A stretch of DNA of 5,104 bases from an uncultured Lacticaseibacillus sp. Lineage in GTDB: Bacteria; Bacillota; Bacilli; Lactobacillales; Lactobacillaceae. A program made the position numbers and the translations under genes. The notes below the pieces were generated by a model. The model did no database searches. It saw nothing but the letters and a program-made list of their open reading frames with translations, and was not told the origin of the DNA. Within the stretch, counting starts at the first letter, position 1. Every line of letters starts with the position of its first letter. This document shows, in pieces, positions 1 to 5,104 of the stretch. The stretch is from contig CAKRHU010000149.1 of assembly GCA_934339215.1 (NCBI GenBank), positions 1-5,104 on the forward strand. The letters run 5' to 3'.

Positions 1-343
1 GCCAAGCTTTCAAGCCTTCATTTTGATGATGGAATAGCTTCACAAAATCATCGATGAACCCTAAAATCCCGTACAACAGCAAAATGAAAAGCGCCACATA
101 AACGGACATGTCCAAGGTATGTTGCCAAGCGGCAGACCCGATTGCAGCAATGATGATGGCAATGATAAACACCACCCCACCCATCGTCGGCGTGCCGGAT
201 TTTTTCGCGTGCCATTTCGGGCCTTCTTCGCGAATCATTTGGCCTTCTTTTTTAAATCGCATGTAGCCGATAAATAACGGCAACACGATCACGGTAATGG
301 CAAAAGCTGCCACCATCGGGATCAACATTTGTGCTAACTGCAT
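1..343 (-). CDS. mraY: Phospho-N-acetylmuramoyl-pentapeptide transferase MraY, N-terminal part
   Basis: MraY is the integral membrane enzyme that transfers phospho-MurNAc-pentapeptide from UDP to undecaprenyl phosphate, giving lipid I on the inner face of the membrane. Only the first 114 codons are present; the family is about 320 residues, and the gene continues past the left edge. The translation shows a first membrane helix at about residues 5-27, then a cytoplasmic loop ending in the family motif GTPTMGG (50-56), a second helix (57-72), a third (80-95), and the motif GFIDDFVK (95-102) with the paired aspartates D98 and D99 of the DDxxK signature. The start ATG at 343 has AAAGGGG (350-356) six bases upstream. 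It follows the PBP gene after a 74-bp gap, which is the usual dcw order in lactic acid bacteria. The gap shows no terminator, so cotranscription with the genes upstream is likely. The identification is firm. Confidence 0.96.
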   Translation of the reverse strand, partial: MQLAQMLIPMVAAFAITVIVLPLFIGYMRFKKEGQMIREEGPKWHAKKSGTPTMGGVVFIIAIIIAAIGSAAWQHTLDMSVYVALFILLLYGILGFIDDFVKLFHHQNEGLKAW

Positions 344-417
344 GATATGCCCCTTTATAATGATTTAAGTTTCTTCAAATAATTGCCTGATCACTGCAAC
401 AATTTGTAAATTGCCGC

Positions 418-2577
418 TTATTGCTGTGCAAACTGGATCGTCACTTTGGCTGAGCCTAACAGCGACCCGGCTTTCAAGCTTTGCGCCGTGGCGTAACCTG
501 AGCCCACCAACTTGAAAGTTTTCCCAGTCAACTGGGCTAATTTTAACACATCAGATTTCGACCAGCCAGAGACGTTCGGCATGGTCATGGCGCCATTGGT
601 CAATAACACCACATGCGACCCTTTCAACGCATTGCCACCAGCAGTCGGCAACTGTTGCACCACTTTGGTCCCAGTGCCTACGACTGCCGCCGAAAACCCG
701 GCATTGGTGAGCTTTTGTTGCGCTGTGGCCAACGCATTGTTGGTCACACTTGGCACACTGATGGTTTCGTCTGTGGTCGCGGTGGTATTGGTACTGCCAT
801 CTAAGGCTAAAGCTCGTGTCATCATCGGCTTGAAAATTTGGGCCATGATCGATTCAGCGGGTTCCGTCATTTTCTGCGGTTGCTTCATCGCAATGTATAA
901 CACATATTTCGGATTAGACGCTGGCGCCATCCCCATCACGGAGAAAATGTAGTTCGAGTCCCCGGTGAGGTAGCCGCCAGTGGCCCCGGCAATTTGCGCC
1001 GTCCCAGTTTTAACCGCGAGATCAACACCGCTCATTTTATAAGCTGAGCCAGTCCCATATGAGGCATTGACTACTTGACGCATCGCGGCGATCACTTGTT
1101 GGGCCGTCGATTTTGAAATCGGTTTGCTGAGCACGCGCCGACCGTAACTAGTAGTTTTACCTTTTTTGTTGACGATTTTAGACACGATCCGCGGTTGCAC
1201 CATGTCGCCGCCATTGGCCACCGCGGTGGCAGCTTGCATCAACTGCATCGCATTGACATCGATCGACTGGCCGAAACTGGCCATCGCGGAATCTAAGTAA
1301 TTGCCAAAATCAAAAGTCCCACTGGTTTCACCTGGTAAGGCGATCCCAGTTTGTTGCCCAAACCCGAATTTGCGCAGATATTCAGAAAATACTGTCGCAC
1401 CCATGGTTTGCTCGATTTTGACCATGCCGACGTTAGAAGATCTTGGGAAGGCTTGACTCAATGGAATGGTCCCCCATCCTGAAGTATCCCAGTCTTTGAT
1501 GGTGGTATCGGTGACTTTCACCGAACCAGATTTGTAATAGTTATTCGGGTGATAGTTACCAGTTTGAATGGCGGCGGCTAAGGTGAAAATCTTCATGACC
1601 GAACCGGGTTCATAATTATCCTCAACTAAAATGTCTCGCCACATGCTGGATAAGCCTTCACCAGTCGACGGATCAAACGTCGGCCGCTGAGAAGCTGCCA
1701 ACACTTCCCCAGTTTTAGGATTCATCAACACGGCCAACAAAGATTTTGGCTGATATTTGGTGGCCACGCTGGTCATTAAGGTTTCCAAATAACTTTGCAA
1801 ACTGGCATCGATGGTGGTATATACCGAGCCACCATCCACAGCCGCTTTGGTTTTCACTTTGGATTCTGGCAATTGATAGCCATAAGCATCCGTTTGTGAC
1901 GTGCGATAACCGTTGGTGCCTTTTAAAATTGAGTTGAATTGTTTTTCCAGCCCTAAGACGCCGACGAGCTGATCAGTGGATTTGGCGTTGGTTTGCGGTT
2001 GCGCCAAGCCGATCACATGACTGGCAAACACGCCATTAGGATAAAGCCTTGAAGGCGAATCGGTGAAGTTGATCCCAGGGAGTTTGGCTTTTTGAATCGC
2101 TTGTTTGGTGGCTAAACTCAATTTCGTCCCGGCTGTGCCGAATTCCACTTGAAATTGGGCTTTAGCAGGCGTTAAAATGCTTAAAATTTTGGCTTTGGAA
2201 AGGGGCAAGTACTTCGCCAGTTCGGTTGCCGTTTTATCTTTGTCTTGCACATATAATTTCTTGTCGCCATCAACATAATTGTGATCGAGGATCGCGTAAA
2301 TCGTGTAGGTATTGGAATCTTCAGCGATCACCCCACCATCGCGATCAAAAATCGAGCCGCGCTTGGCTTTTAGGACTGTGGATTTGGCCACGACTTTCTT
2401 GCGGTAGGCAGAAAGGTTTGCCGAATCGACTTTCCCGCCGGCTGCAATGTACACAAAACGACAGGCGAATGCGACCAACCCGAGCGCCGCAAGCGCCATC
2501 AAAAAGATGCCGAACTTGCGCCGATTCTTGGTTGGATGGATCGCATTCGTCTGTCGTTTGGAAGATTTTTTTGCCAT
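418..2577 (-). CDS. pbpX: Class B penicillin-binding protein, PBP2X-type septal transpeptidase with two PASTA domains
   Basis: This is a monofunctional D,D-transpeptidase that cross-links peptidoglycan at the septum, the FtsI/PBP2X counterpart in Gram-positive bacteria. The 719-residue protein has a basic cytoplasmic tail (1-21), a single membrane helix (about 22-45), and a dimerisation/pedestal domain that includes RGSIFDRDG (73-81). The transpeptidase domain spans about 250-590. All three catalytic motifs are intact: SVMK with nucleophile S326 and K329, SSN at 380-382, and KTG at 523-525. Two PASTA repeats follow, at about 605-661 and 664-717. Two such repeats and this location are typical of PBP2X of streptococci and lactobacilli; the B. 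subtilis equivalent is called pbpB, so the symbol is a matter of convention. The start overlaps the ftsL stop by one base (TAATG). No good Shine-Dalgarno lies upstream, suggesting translation coupled to ftsL. The protein probably works with FtsL, and by family knowledge with DivIB and FtsW, which are not in the window. Confidence 0.96.
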   Translation of the reverse strand: MAKKSSKRQTNAIHPTKNRRKFGIFLMALAALGLVAFACRFVYIAAGGKVDSANLSAYRKKVVAKSTVLKAKRGSIFDRDGGVIAEDSNTYTIYAILDHNYVDGDKKLYVQDKDKTATELAKYLPLSKAKILSILTPAKAQFQVEFGTAGTKLSLATKQAIQKAKLPGINFTDSPSRLYPNGVFASHVIGLAQPQTNAKSTDQLVGVLGLEKQFNSILKGTNGYRTSQTDAYGYQLPESKVKTKAAVDGGSVYTTIDASLQSYLETLMTSVATKYQPKSLLAVLMNPKTGEVLAASQRPTFDPSTGEGLSSMWRDILVEDNYEPGSVMKIFTLAAAIQTGNYHPNNYYKSGSVKVTDTTIKDWDTSGWGTIPLSQAFPRSSNVGMVKIEQTMGATVFSEYLRKFGFGQQTGIALPGETSGTFDFGNYLDSAMASFGQSIDVNAMQLMQAATAVANGGDMVQPRIVSKIVNKKGKTTSYGRRVLSKPISKSTAQQVIAAMRQVVNASYGTGSAYKMSGVDLAVKTGTAQIAGATGGYLTGDSNYIFSVMGMAPASNPKYVLYIAMKQPQKMTEPAESIMAQIFKPMMTRALALDGSTNTTATTDETISVPSVTNNALATAQQKLTNAGFSAAVVGTGTKVVQQLPTAGGNALKGSHVVLLTNGAMTMPNVSGWSKSDVLKLAQLTGKTFKLVGSGYATAQSLKAGSLLGSAKVTIQFAQQ

Positions 2578-2960
2578 TACTTGTTCACACGCTTAATATT
2601 TGCTTCAATCACCGTCAGGCCATGTGCCTTGGCATAAGAACTGAGTCGACTAGAGTTAGACAGCTCCCCAACCGATTGCTTTAAATCAGTTACCGACTGA
2701 TTTTGCGTCGCGATTTTGGTTTGCACGTCTTGATATGTACGATTATTGGCATCCAGTTGCGTTTGCGCGTTTAAAAACAATAAGCACAACGCACATGCGG
2801 CTAACCCACAGATGCCGCTTAACACCCGTTCAAAAGGCGAAAACCGCTTGGACGGACTCGGTGCAGCTTGCACTTGTGGGGCTTGTTTTGGTGTCGTTTG
2901 TGGTTGTTGCAAAGGCTCAACGACTACCGGATCTAATTGTCTTGCGGTACTTTCTTGCAT
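2577..2960 (-). CDS. ftsL: Cell division protein FtsL
   Basis: FtsL is a bitopic membrane protein of the divisome that pairs with DivIC/FtsB and DivIB/FtsQ and helps activate septal peptidoglycan synthesis. The 127-residue protein has a long, polar, Gln/Pro-rich cytoplasmic tail (1-45), one membrane helix (about 46-66), and an external helical segment (about 68-105) compatible with a coiled coil. The C-terminal stretch (105-125), RLSSYAKAHGLTVIEANIKR, resembles the end of the FtsL domain, in which a short helix is followed by a small strand. FtsL sequences diverge strongly, so the call rests on this architecture plus position between rsmH and the PBP gene. The start lies 3 bp after the rsmH stop. 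A strong AAGGAGGTG sits inside the last rsmH codons, so ftsL can initiate on its own. Its stop overlaps the PBP start. Confidence 0.93.
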   Translation of the reverse strand: MQESTARQLDPVVVEPLQQPQTTPKQAPQVQAAPSPSKRFSPFERVLSGICGLAACALCLLFLNAQTQLDANNRTYQDVQTKIATQNQSVTDLKQSVGELSNSSRLSSYAKAHGLTVIEANIKRVNK

Positions 2961-2963
2961 GAG

Positions 2964-3911
2964 CTACACCTCCTTAACTAATTTTTCCAAGACGCGCAAC
3001 TTGGCACTGTGCGCGCGGTGGTTATGTTCGAGTTCTTCAGCGCCTGGCAAAATCGGCTTGCGCGATACCAAGCGAAAATCAGGTTGCATGCTGTCAGGGA
3101 TCACGGGCAAGTCATGCGGCACATCTTTGATCGTGGTCAGTTCCTTAAACATCGCTTTGACTAAACGATCTTCAAGCGATTGGAAGGTGATCACGCTGAT
3201 GCGCCCGCCAGGATTGAGTAAGTTGACCGCTTGTTCAAGGCTCGCTTCTAAGGCACCGAGTTCATCGTTGACGGCGATGCGCACGGCTTGAAAGACGCGC
3301 TTCGCAGGATGGCCGCCAGTTCGACGCGCTTTAGCCGGGATCCCTTGTTTGATCAATTCCACCAATTCAAAAGTGGTTTCGATGGTGTGATCAGCGCGCG
3401 CTTGTTCGATTTGGCGGGCAATGGATTTGGCAAATTTTTCCTCACCATACCGATTGAAGATCCGCACCAAGTCATTGAATGACCAGTCATTGATGACGAT
3501 TTTGGCGGTTAAGGTTTGACTTTGATCCATGCGCATATCAAGCGGCGCATCAAAGCGATAAGAAAAACCGCGCTTGGAATCATCAAACTGCGGCGATGAC
3601 ACGCCCAAGTCATATAACACCCCGTCGACCCCGGTGACGCCGCGTTCTGCCAAAGCTTCTTGCAAGTTGCGGAAGTTGGTGTGGATCAAATGCAAATTCT
3701 CAGGCATTGGATCCAACGCTTTGGTCACCGCGTCGATGGCTTGTTGATCTTGGTCGAACGCATATAACACCCCACCATCCATTTGGCTTAAGATCTCTTT
3801 GGTGTGGCCTGCCCGGCCTAACGTCGCATCCACATAGGTGCCATTTGGTTGAACGTTCAAGTTGGCGGCGGCTTCTTTTAGTAGTACTGTTTCATGTTTA
3901 AATTCAGTCAT
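2964..3911 (-). CDS. rsmH: 16S rRNA (cytosine(1402)-N(4))-methyltransferase RsmH (MraW)
   Basis: RsmH uses S-adenosylmethionine to methylate N4 of C1402 in 16S rRNA, at the decoding centre of the small ribosomal subunit. The 315-residue protein has normal family length. Visible landmarks are HETVLLKEA (6-14), the SAM-binding loop [11 protein letters not shown] (27-37), FDQDQQAI (52-59), the conserved block [15 protein letters not shown] (96-110), [16 protein letters not shown] (114-129), [18 protein letters not shown] (201-218), SLEDRLVK (245-252) and SAKLRVLEK (302-310) near the C-terminus. Two positions differ from the commonest family form as I remember it: R33 in the glycine loop, usually GGAGH, and Q244 before SLEDR, often His. 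The start is 2 bp after the mraZ stop and the preceding bases contain no recognisable Shine-Dalgarno, so translation is probably coupled to mraZ. The 3' end carries the ftsL ribosome binding site. Confidence 0.97.
   Translation of the reverse strand: MTEFKHETVLLKEAAANLNVQPNGTYVDATLGRAGHTKEILSQMDGGVLYAFDQDQQAIDAVTKALDPMPENLHLIHTNFRNLQEALAERGVTGVDGVLYDLGVSSPQFDDSKRGFSYRFDAPLDMRMDQSQTLTAKIVINDWSFNDLVRIFNRYGEEKFAKSIARQIEQARADHTIETTFELVELIKQGIPAKARRTGGHPAKRVFQAVRIAVNDELGALEASLEQAVNLLNPGGRISVITFQSLEDRLVKAMFKELTTIKDVPHDLPVIPDSMQPDFRLVSRKPILPGAEELEHNHRAHSAKLRVLEKLVKEV
2967..2975 (-). promoter_or_regulatory. Ribosome binding site of ftsL within the rsmH 3' end
   Basis: On the minus strand the last rsmH codons read AAG GAG GTG TAG, giving AAGGAGGTG, a near-perfect match to the 16S rRNA anti-Shine-Dalgarno. 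The core GGAGG lies eight bases from the ftsL ATG at 2960. It fixes the ftsL start and lets ftsL be translated independently, unlike rsmH and the PBP gene. Confidence 0.85.
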
Positions 3912-3913
3912 AG

Positions 3914-4345
3914 TTATAAACCAAAGTCGATCAAGTTTTCCGACAACTCATCAAAATCATCTTCAGCATCATCAGCATATTGTTGCCAACGCGCAGCTGA
4001 CCAAATTTCGATACGGTTGGAGACGCCGATCAACACACATTCTTTATCTAAAGCCGCGTGTTGAATCAAGTTGTTTGGGAGGTTGATGCGGCCTTGTTTA
4101 TCGAGCTCGCATTCAGCAGCACCTGACAACAGCATCCGTGAAAACGTCCGCGCACTTTTTTTCGTCAGTGGCAAAGCTGTCAATTTTTCTTGCAGTTTTT
4201 GCCACTCGGCTTGCGGGTAGCCGAATAAGCAACCGTCCATGCCCCGGGTCAACACAAAAGAAGGGTTGAGGGCTTCGCGAAATTTCGCTGGCACGATCAA
4301 CCGGCCTTTGGCATCGATGCTGTGATGAAACTCGCCCATGAGCAT
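3914..4345 (-). CDS. mraZ: Transcriptional regulator MraZ
   Basis: MraZ is the DNA-binding regulator at the head of the dcw cluster. In E. coli, and probably widely, it binds TGGG-type repeats in front of its own gene and represses the operon. The 143-residue protein has the standard length and two SpoVT/AbrB-like halves, each with its motif: [13 protein letters not shown] (11-23) and DKQGRINLP (82-90). Other family blocks are MGEFHHSID (3-11), [13 protein letters not shown] (32-44), LPLTKKSAR (58-66) and [11 protein letters not shown] (106-116). The ATG at 4345 was chosen because GGGAGGTG (4351-4358) is correctly spaced and the N-terminus MLMGEF matches the usual MFMGEY. An in-frame upstream ATG at 4402 would run through the operator and lacks a ribosome site. 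mraZ is separated from the DUF3397-like gene by a terminator, so it is expected to start the operon. rsmH follows 2 bp after its stop. Confidence 0.97.
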   Translation of the reverse strand: MLMGEFHHSIDAKGRLIVPAKFREALNPSFVLTRGMDGCLFGYPQAEWQKLQEKLTALPLTKKSARTFSRMLLSGAAECELDKQGRINLPNNLIQHAALDKECVLIGVSNRIEIWSAARWQQYADDAEDDFDELSENLIDFGL

Positions 4346-4350
4346 GGGAT

Positions 4351-4358
4351 CACCTCCC
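4351..4358 (-). promoter_or_regulatory. Ribosome binding site of mraZ
   Basis: GGGAGGTG on the minus strand places the GGAGG core seven bases from the ATG at 4345. The second ATG at 4339 would be 13 bases away. This supports a start at MLMGEF rather than at MGEF, and excludes the ATG at 4402. Confidence 0.85.
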
Positions 4359-4370
4359 AACGTTGAGTTA

Positions 4371-4379
4371 AGTCTACCA
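4371..4379 (-). promoter_or_regulatory. Candidate extended -10 of the mraZ promoter inside the operator
   Basis: The minus strand reads TGGTAGACT, a TGn extended -10 with TAGACT matching four of six TATAAT bases. It overlaps the last MraZ repeat and lies about 13 bp before the ribosome binding site. No convincing -35 is seen at the right distance. The overlap would suit direct repression. A competing candidate lies at 4443-4451, so the true start of transcription is uncertain. Confidence 0.4.
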
Positions 4380-4412
4380 CATTCCCCCACGTTCCACCAC
4401 AATCAACCCCAC
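4371..4412 (-). promoter_or_regulatory. MraZ operator: phased GTGG repeats
   Basis: On the minus strand GTGG begins at 4412, 4400, 4390 and 4380. The last three are exactly 10 bp apart, in decamers of the form GTGGnnGAAy/GTGGnnGAnT. A degenerate fifth unit (CGGGGGG) begins at 4422, 10 bp before the first. MraZ of E. coli is known to bind TGGGN repeats separated by 5 bp, that is, a 10-bp period. The arrangement, together with the position directly in front of mraZ, makes autorepression the likely role. Binding by this MraZ is inferred, not shown. Confidence 0.85.
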
Positions 4413-4442
4413 ATTCCCCCCGCTCGTGTGTGATTCTTAACA

Positions 4443-4451
4443 ATTGTAACA
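4443..4451 (-). promoter_or_regulatory. Alternative extended -10 for mraZ, fused to the terminator T-tract
   Basis: The minus strand reads TGTTACAAT, in which TACAAT matches five of six -10 bases and is preceded by TG. There is no good -35 at 16-19 bp. It begins in the T-tract of the upstream terminator. Transcription from here would give a leader of about 90 bases that contains all the MraZ repeats downstream of the start point. Confidence 0.4.
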
Positions 4452-4485
4452 AAAAAGCCCTCACAACTCAGTGGTTGCAAGGGCT
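4451..4485 (-). terminator. Rho-independent terminator after the DUF3397-like gene
   Basis: On the minus strand AGCCCT (4485-4480) pairs with AGGGCT (4461-4456) and CAAC (4477-4474) pairs with GTTG (4467-4464), with a 2x2 CA/CA internal loop between the two stem parts and a six-base apical loop (4473-4468). Six T residues follow, then GTT. It lies 31 bp after the stop of the DUF3397-like gene and should separate that gene from mraZ transcription. The T-tract exists only in the minus direction. Confidence 0.85.
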
Positions 4486-4516
4486 CAGCATGGTTCACAA
4501 AAGTGGGGAATTTTCC

Positions 4517-4846
4517 CTATTTTTGAAAGAAAATCGCCGCGATCCACCAACATGTGGTAGCGATCACCTCGACACGGGCCAGCAGATGGGTATATCGGCG
4601 TAAAAACACGTCATGCTCATTGATGATCAGCAACAAGACCACCAAAATCGCCGCGACGATCGAAGCGAGAAAACACGCCCACAAATAAGTGCCAGCATGT
4701 AATTGGGTCAACTGCCAAATCGCTAAAAAGTTCACCACGATCATCACCCAAAACAAAAGATTATGACGATAGTTGAACTTGCCGATGATCACCAGCAAAA
4801 TGATCCAAAACAGAATCGGCAATCCAATGGCCAAAATCGACAGCAT
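4517..4846 (-). CDS. Small four-helix membrane protein, DUF3397-like
   Basis: The function is unknown. The 109-residue protein is very hydrophobic, with four predicted membrane helices at about residues 3-21, 29-45, 53-74 and 91-107. Short basic or polar loops separate them (GKFNYRHN at 22-29, and NEHDVFLRRYTH at 76-87). Size, helix pattern and the location just upstream of mraZ match what I know of DUF3397, a family common in lactobacilli and other Firmicutes; I could not run a profile search. The start ATG at 4846 is supported by AAGGAGGTG (4852-4860), with the GGAGG core seven bases away. It is transcribed in the same direction as the dcw genes but has its own terminator. It is divergent from the small DUF4044-like gene. 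The location suggests, but does not prove, a role related to the envelope or division. Confidence 0.85.
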   Translation of the reverse strand: MLSILAIGLPILFWIILLVIIGKFNYRHNLLFWVMIVVNFLAIWQLTQLHAGTYLWACFLASIVAAILVVLLLIINEHDVFLRRYTHLLARVEVIATTCWWIAAIFFQK

Positions 4847-4864
4847 CCTGGCACCTCCTTTTTT

Positions 4865-4893
4865 TATTTATCATACCTAATCTTGCCTGACAA
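4865..4893 (-). promoter_or_regulatory. Candidate promoter of the DUF3397-like gene
   Basis: On the minus strand TTGTCA (4893-4888) is followed after 17 bp by TAAATA (4870-4865). The overlapping TATGAT (4875-4870) is a better -10 hexamer, but only 12 bp from TTGTCA. The region is AT-rich and just upstream of the ribosome binding site, so a promoter is expected here; the exact boxes are uncertain. Confidence 0.4.
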
Positions 4894-4913
4894 AAAAAGC
4901 ATCTCAAAATGAT

Positions 4914-4942
4914 TTGCCGCCAACTTAAGAAACAGGTACACT
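4914..4942 (+). promoter_or_regulatory. Promoter of the DUF4044-like gene
   Basis: TTGCCG (4914-4919) and TACACT (4937-4942) are spaced by exactly 17 bp, each matching four of six consensus bases. The sequence GGTACACTAT resembles -10 regions often seen in lactobacilli. Transcription would start near 4949, about 14 bases before the ribosome binding site. The promoter is back-to-back with the one for the DUF3397-like gene. Confidence 0.6.
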
Positions 4943-4977
4943 ATAAAACATATAAACCGTTCAAAGGAGGTGTCATG

Positions 4978-5088
4978 ATGAAAAAAACGCGGACGAAATT
5001 CTGGTGGATCACCCATATTGCCGCTTGGGCTATGCTCATCGTCACTATCCTTGGGGCGATCCTCGGCTCAGTAGCAGCATTCGGCTAA
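4978..5088 (+). CDS. 36-residue single-span membrane peptide, DUF4044-like
   Basis: The function is unknown. The peptide has a basic N-terminus (MKKTRTK), an aromatic pair (FWW, 8-10), and one hydrophobic helix (about 14-35) that ends at the C-terminus, so it is probably a single-pass protein with its N-terminus inside. The size and the pattern MKK-x-x-x-KF...W-x-M/L-x-x...GS/A match my recollection of DUF4044, a family of peptides under 45 residues in lactobacilli; a profile search would decide. AAAGGAGG (4963-4970) is seven bases from the ATG at 4978, the same spacing as in the DUF3397-like and mraZ genes. An in-frame ATG at 4975 is only four bases away and would add one Met. A plausible promoter lies upstream. 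The strong ribosome site, promoter and typical membrane-peptide composition argue for a real gene despite its length. Confidence 0.8.
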   Translation: MKKTRTKFWWITHIAAWAMLIVTILGAILGSVAAFG

Positions 5089-5104
5089 GTCGCACTTGGC
5101 CAAA

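Noticed and set aside
354..382. Minus-strand TTATTT and TATAAA with 17-bp spacing before mraY
   Set aside because: The TATAAA abuts the mraY ribosome site, so a transcript would begin at or after the Shine-Dalgarno. The -35 match is poor.
512..952. Open frame of 146 codons on the plus strand
   Set aside because: It lies fully antisense to the PBP transpeptidase and PASTA coding sequence, has no ribosome site, and its Cys-rich translation resembles no family. It is a shadow of the real gene.
2746..3291. Open frame of 181 codons on the plus strand
   Set aside because: It is antisense to ftsL and rsmH, both of which are well supported. The translation is Ser/Cys-rich without domain features.
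4346..4402. N-terminal extension of MraZ from the ATG at 4402
   Set aside because: These 19 codons run through the operator repeats, have no ribosome site at the right distance, and are absent from MraZ proteins, which begin near MxMGE.
4501..4517. Plus-strand AAGTGGGGAA, like a MraZ box, and the palindrome GGGAATTTTCCC
   Set aside because: It is a single unit without phased partners, at the 3' end of the DUF3397-like gene and on the opposite strand. The palindrome has too small a loop to be a terminator stem and lacks a T-tract.
5089..5104. Possible start of a terminator after the DUF4044-like gene (TTGGCCAA)
   Set aside because: The window ends before a second stem arm or T-tract could be seen, so it cannot be called.

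Overview
The window is the start of a division and cell wall (dcw) cluster from a low-to-mid GC, Gram-positive, non-sporulating bacterium. It most likely comes from the Lactobacillaceae, possibly near Lacticaseibacillus, but the genus cannot be settled from the sequence alone. The evidence is the gene order mraZ-rsmH-ftsL-class B PBP-mraY, a PBP with two C-terminal PASTA repeats as in PBP2X of lactic acid bacteria, strong AGGAGGTG ribosome binding sites, no spoVD after the PBP gene, and two small membrane proteins upstream that resemble DUF3397 and DUF4044 families of lactobacilli.

Most of the window is read on the minus strand, so transcription runs from high to low coordinates. From the right end: a 36-residue membrane peptide gene (DUF4044-like) lies on the plus strand at 4978-5088. 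It is divergent from a four-helix membrane protein gene (DUF3397-like, minus, 4517-4846), and the roughly 130 bp between them hold a promoter for each direction. The DUF3397-like gene ends at a rho-independent terminator (4451-4485). A leader of about 100 bp follows, carrying a phased array of GTGG repeats that matches the known type of MraZ operator. Then come mraZ, rsmH, ftsL and the transpeptidase gene, packed with gaps of 2 and 3 bp and a 1-bp overlap, a 74-bp gap, and the first 114 codons of mraY, cut by the left edge.

The genes form one functional unit. MraZ is expected to repress its own operon. RsmH methylates 16S rRNA. FtsL and the PBP belong to the septal peptidoglycan synthesis complex. 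MraY makes lipid I, the precursor that the PBP pathway finally cross-links. rsmH and the PBP gene have no clear Shine-Dalgarno sequence and probably depend on translation of the gene before them.

I see no mobile element, CRISPR array, tRNA, rRNA, phage gene or clear sign of horizontal transfer. The window is mainly conserved core genome, and I found no undescribed system. The points most worth a second look are the split MraZ operator, the terminator/promoter junction in front of mraZ, and the uncharacterised pair of small membrane proteins.
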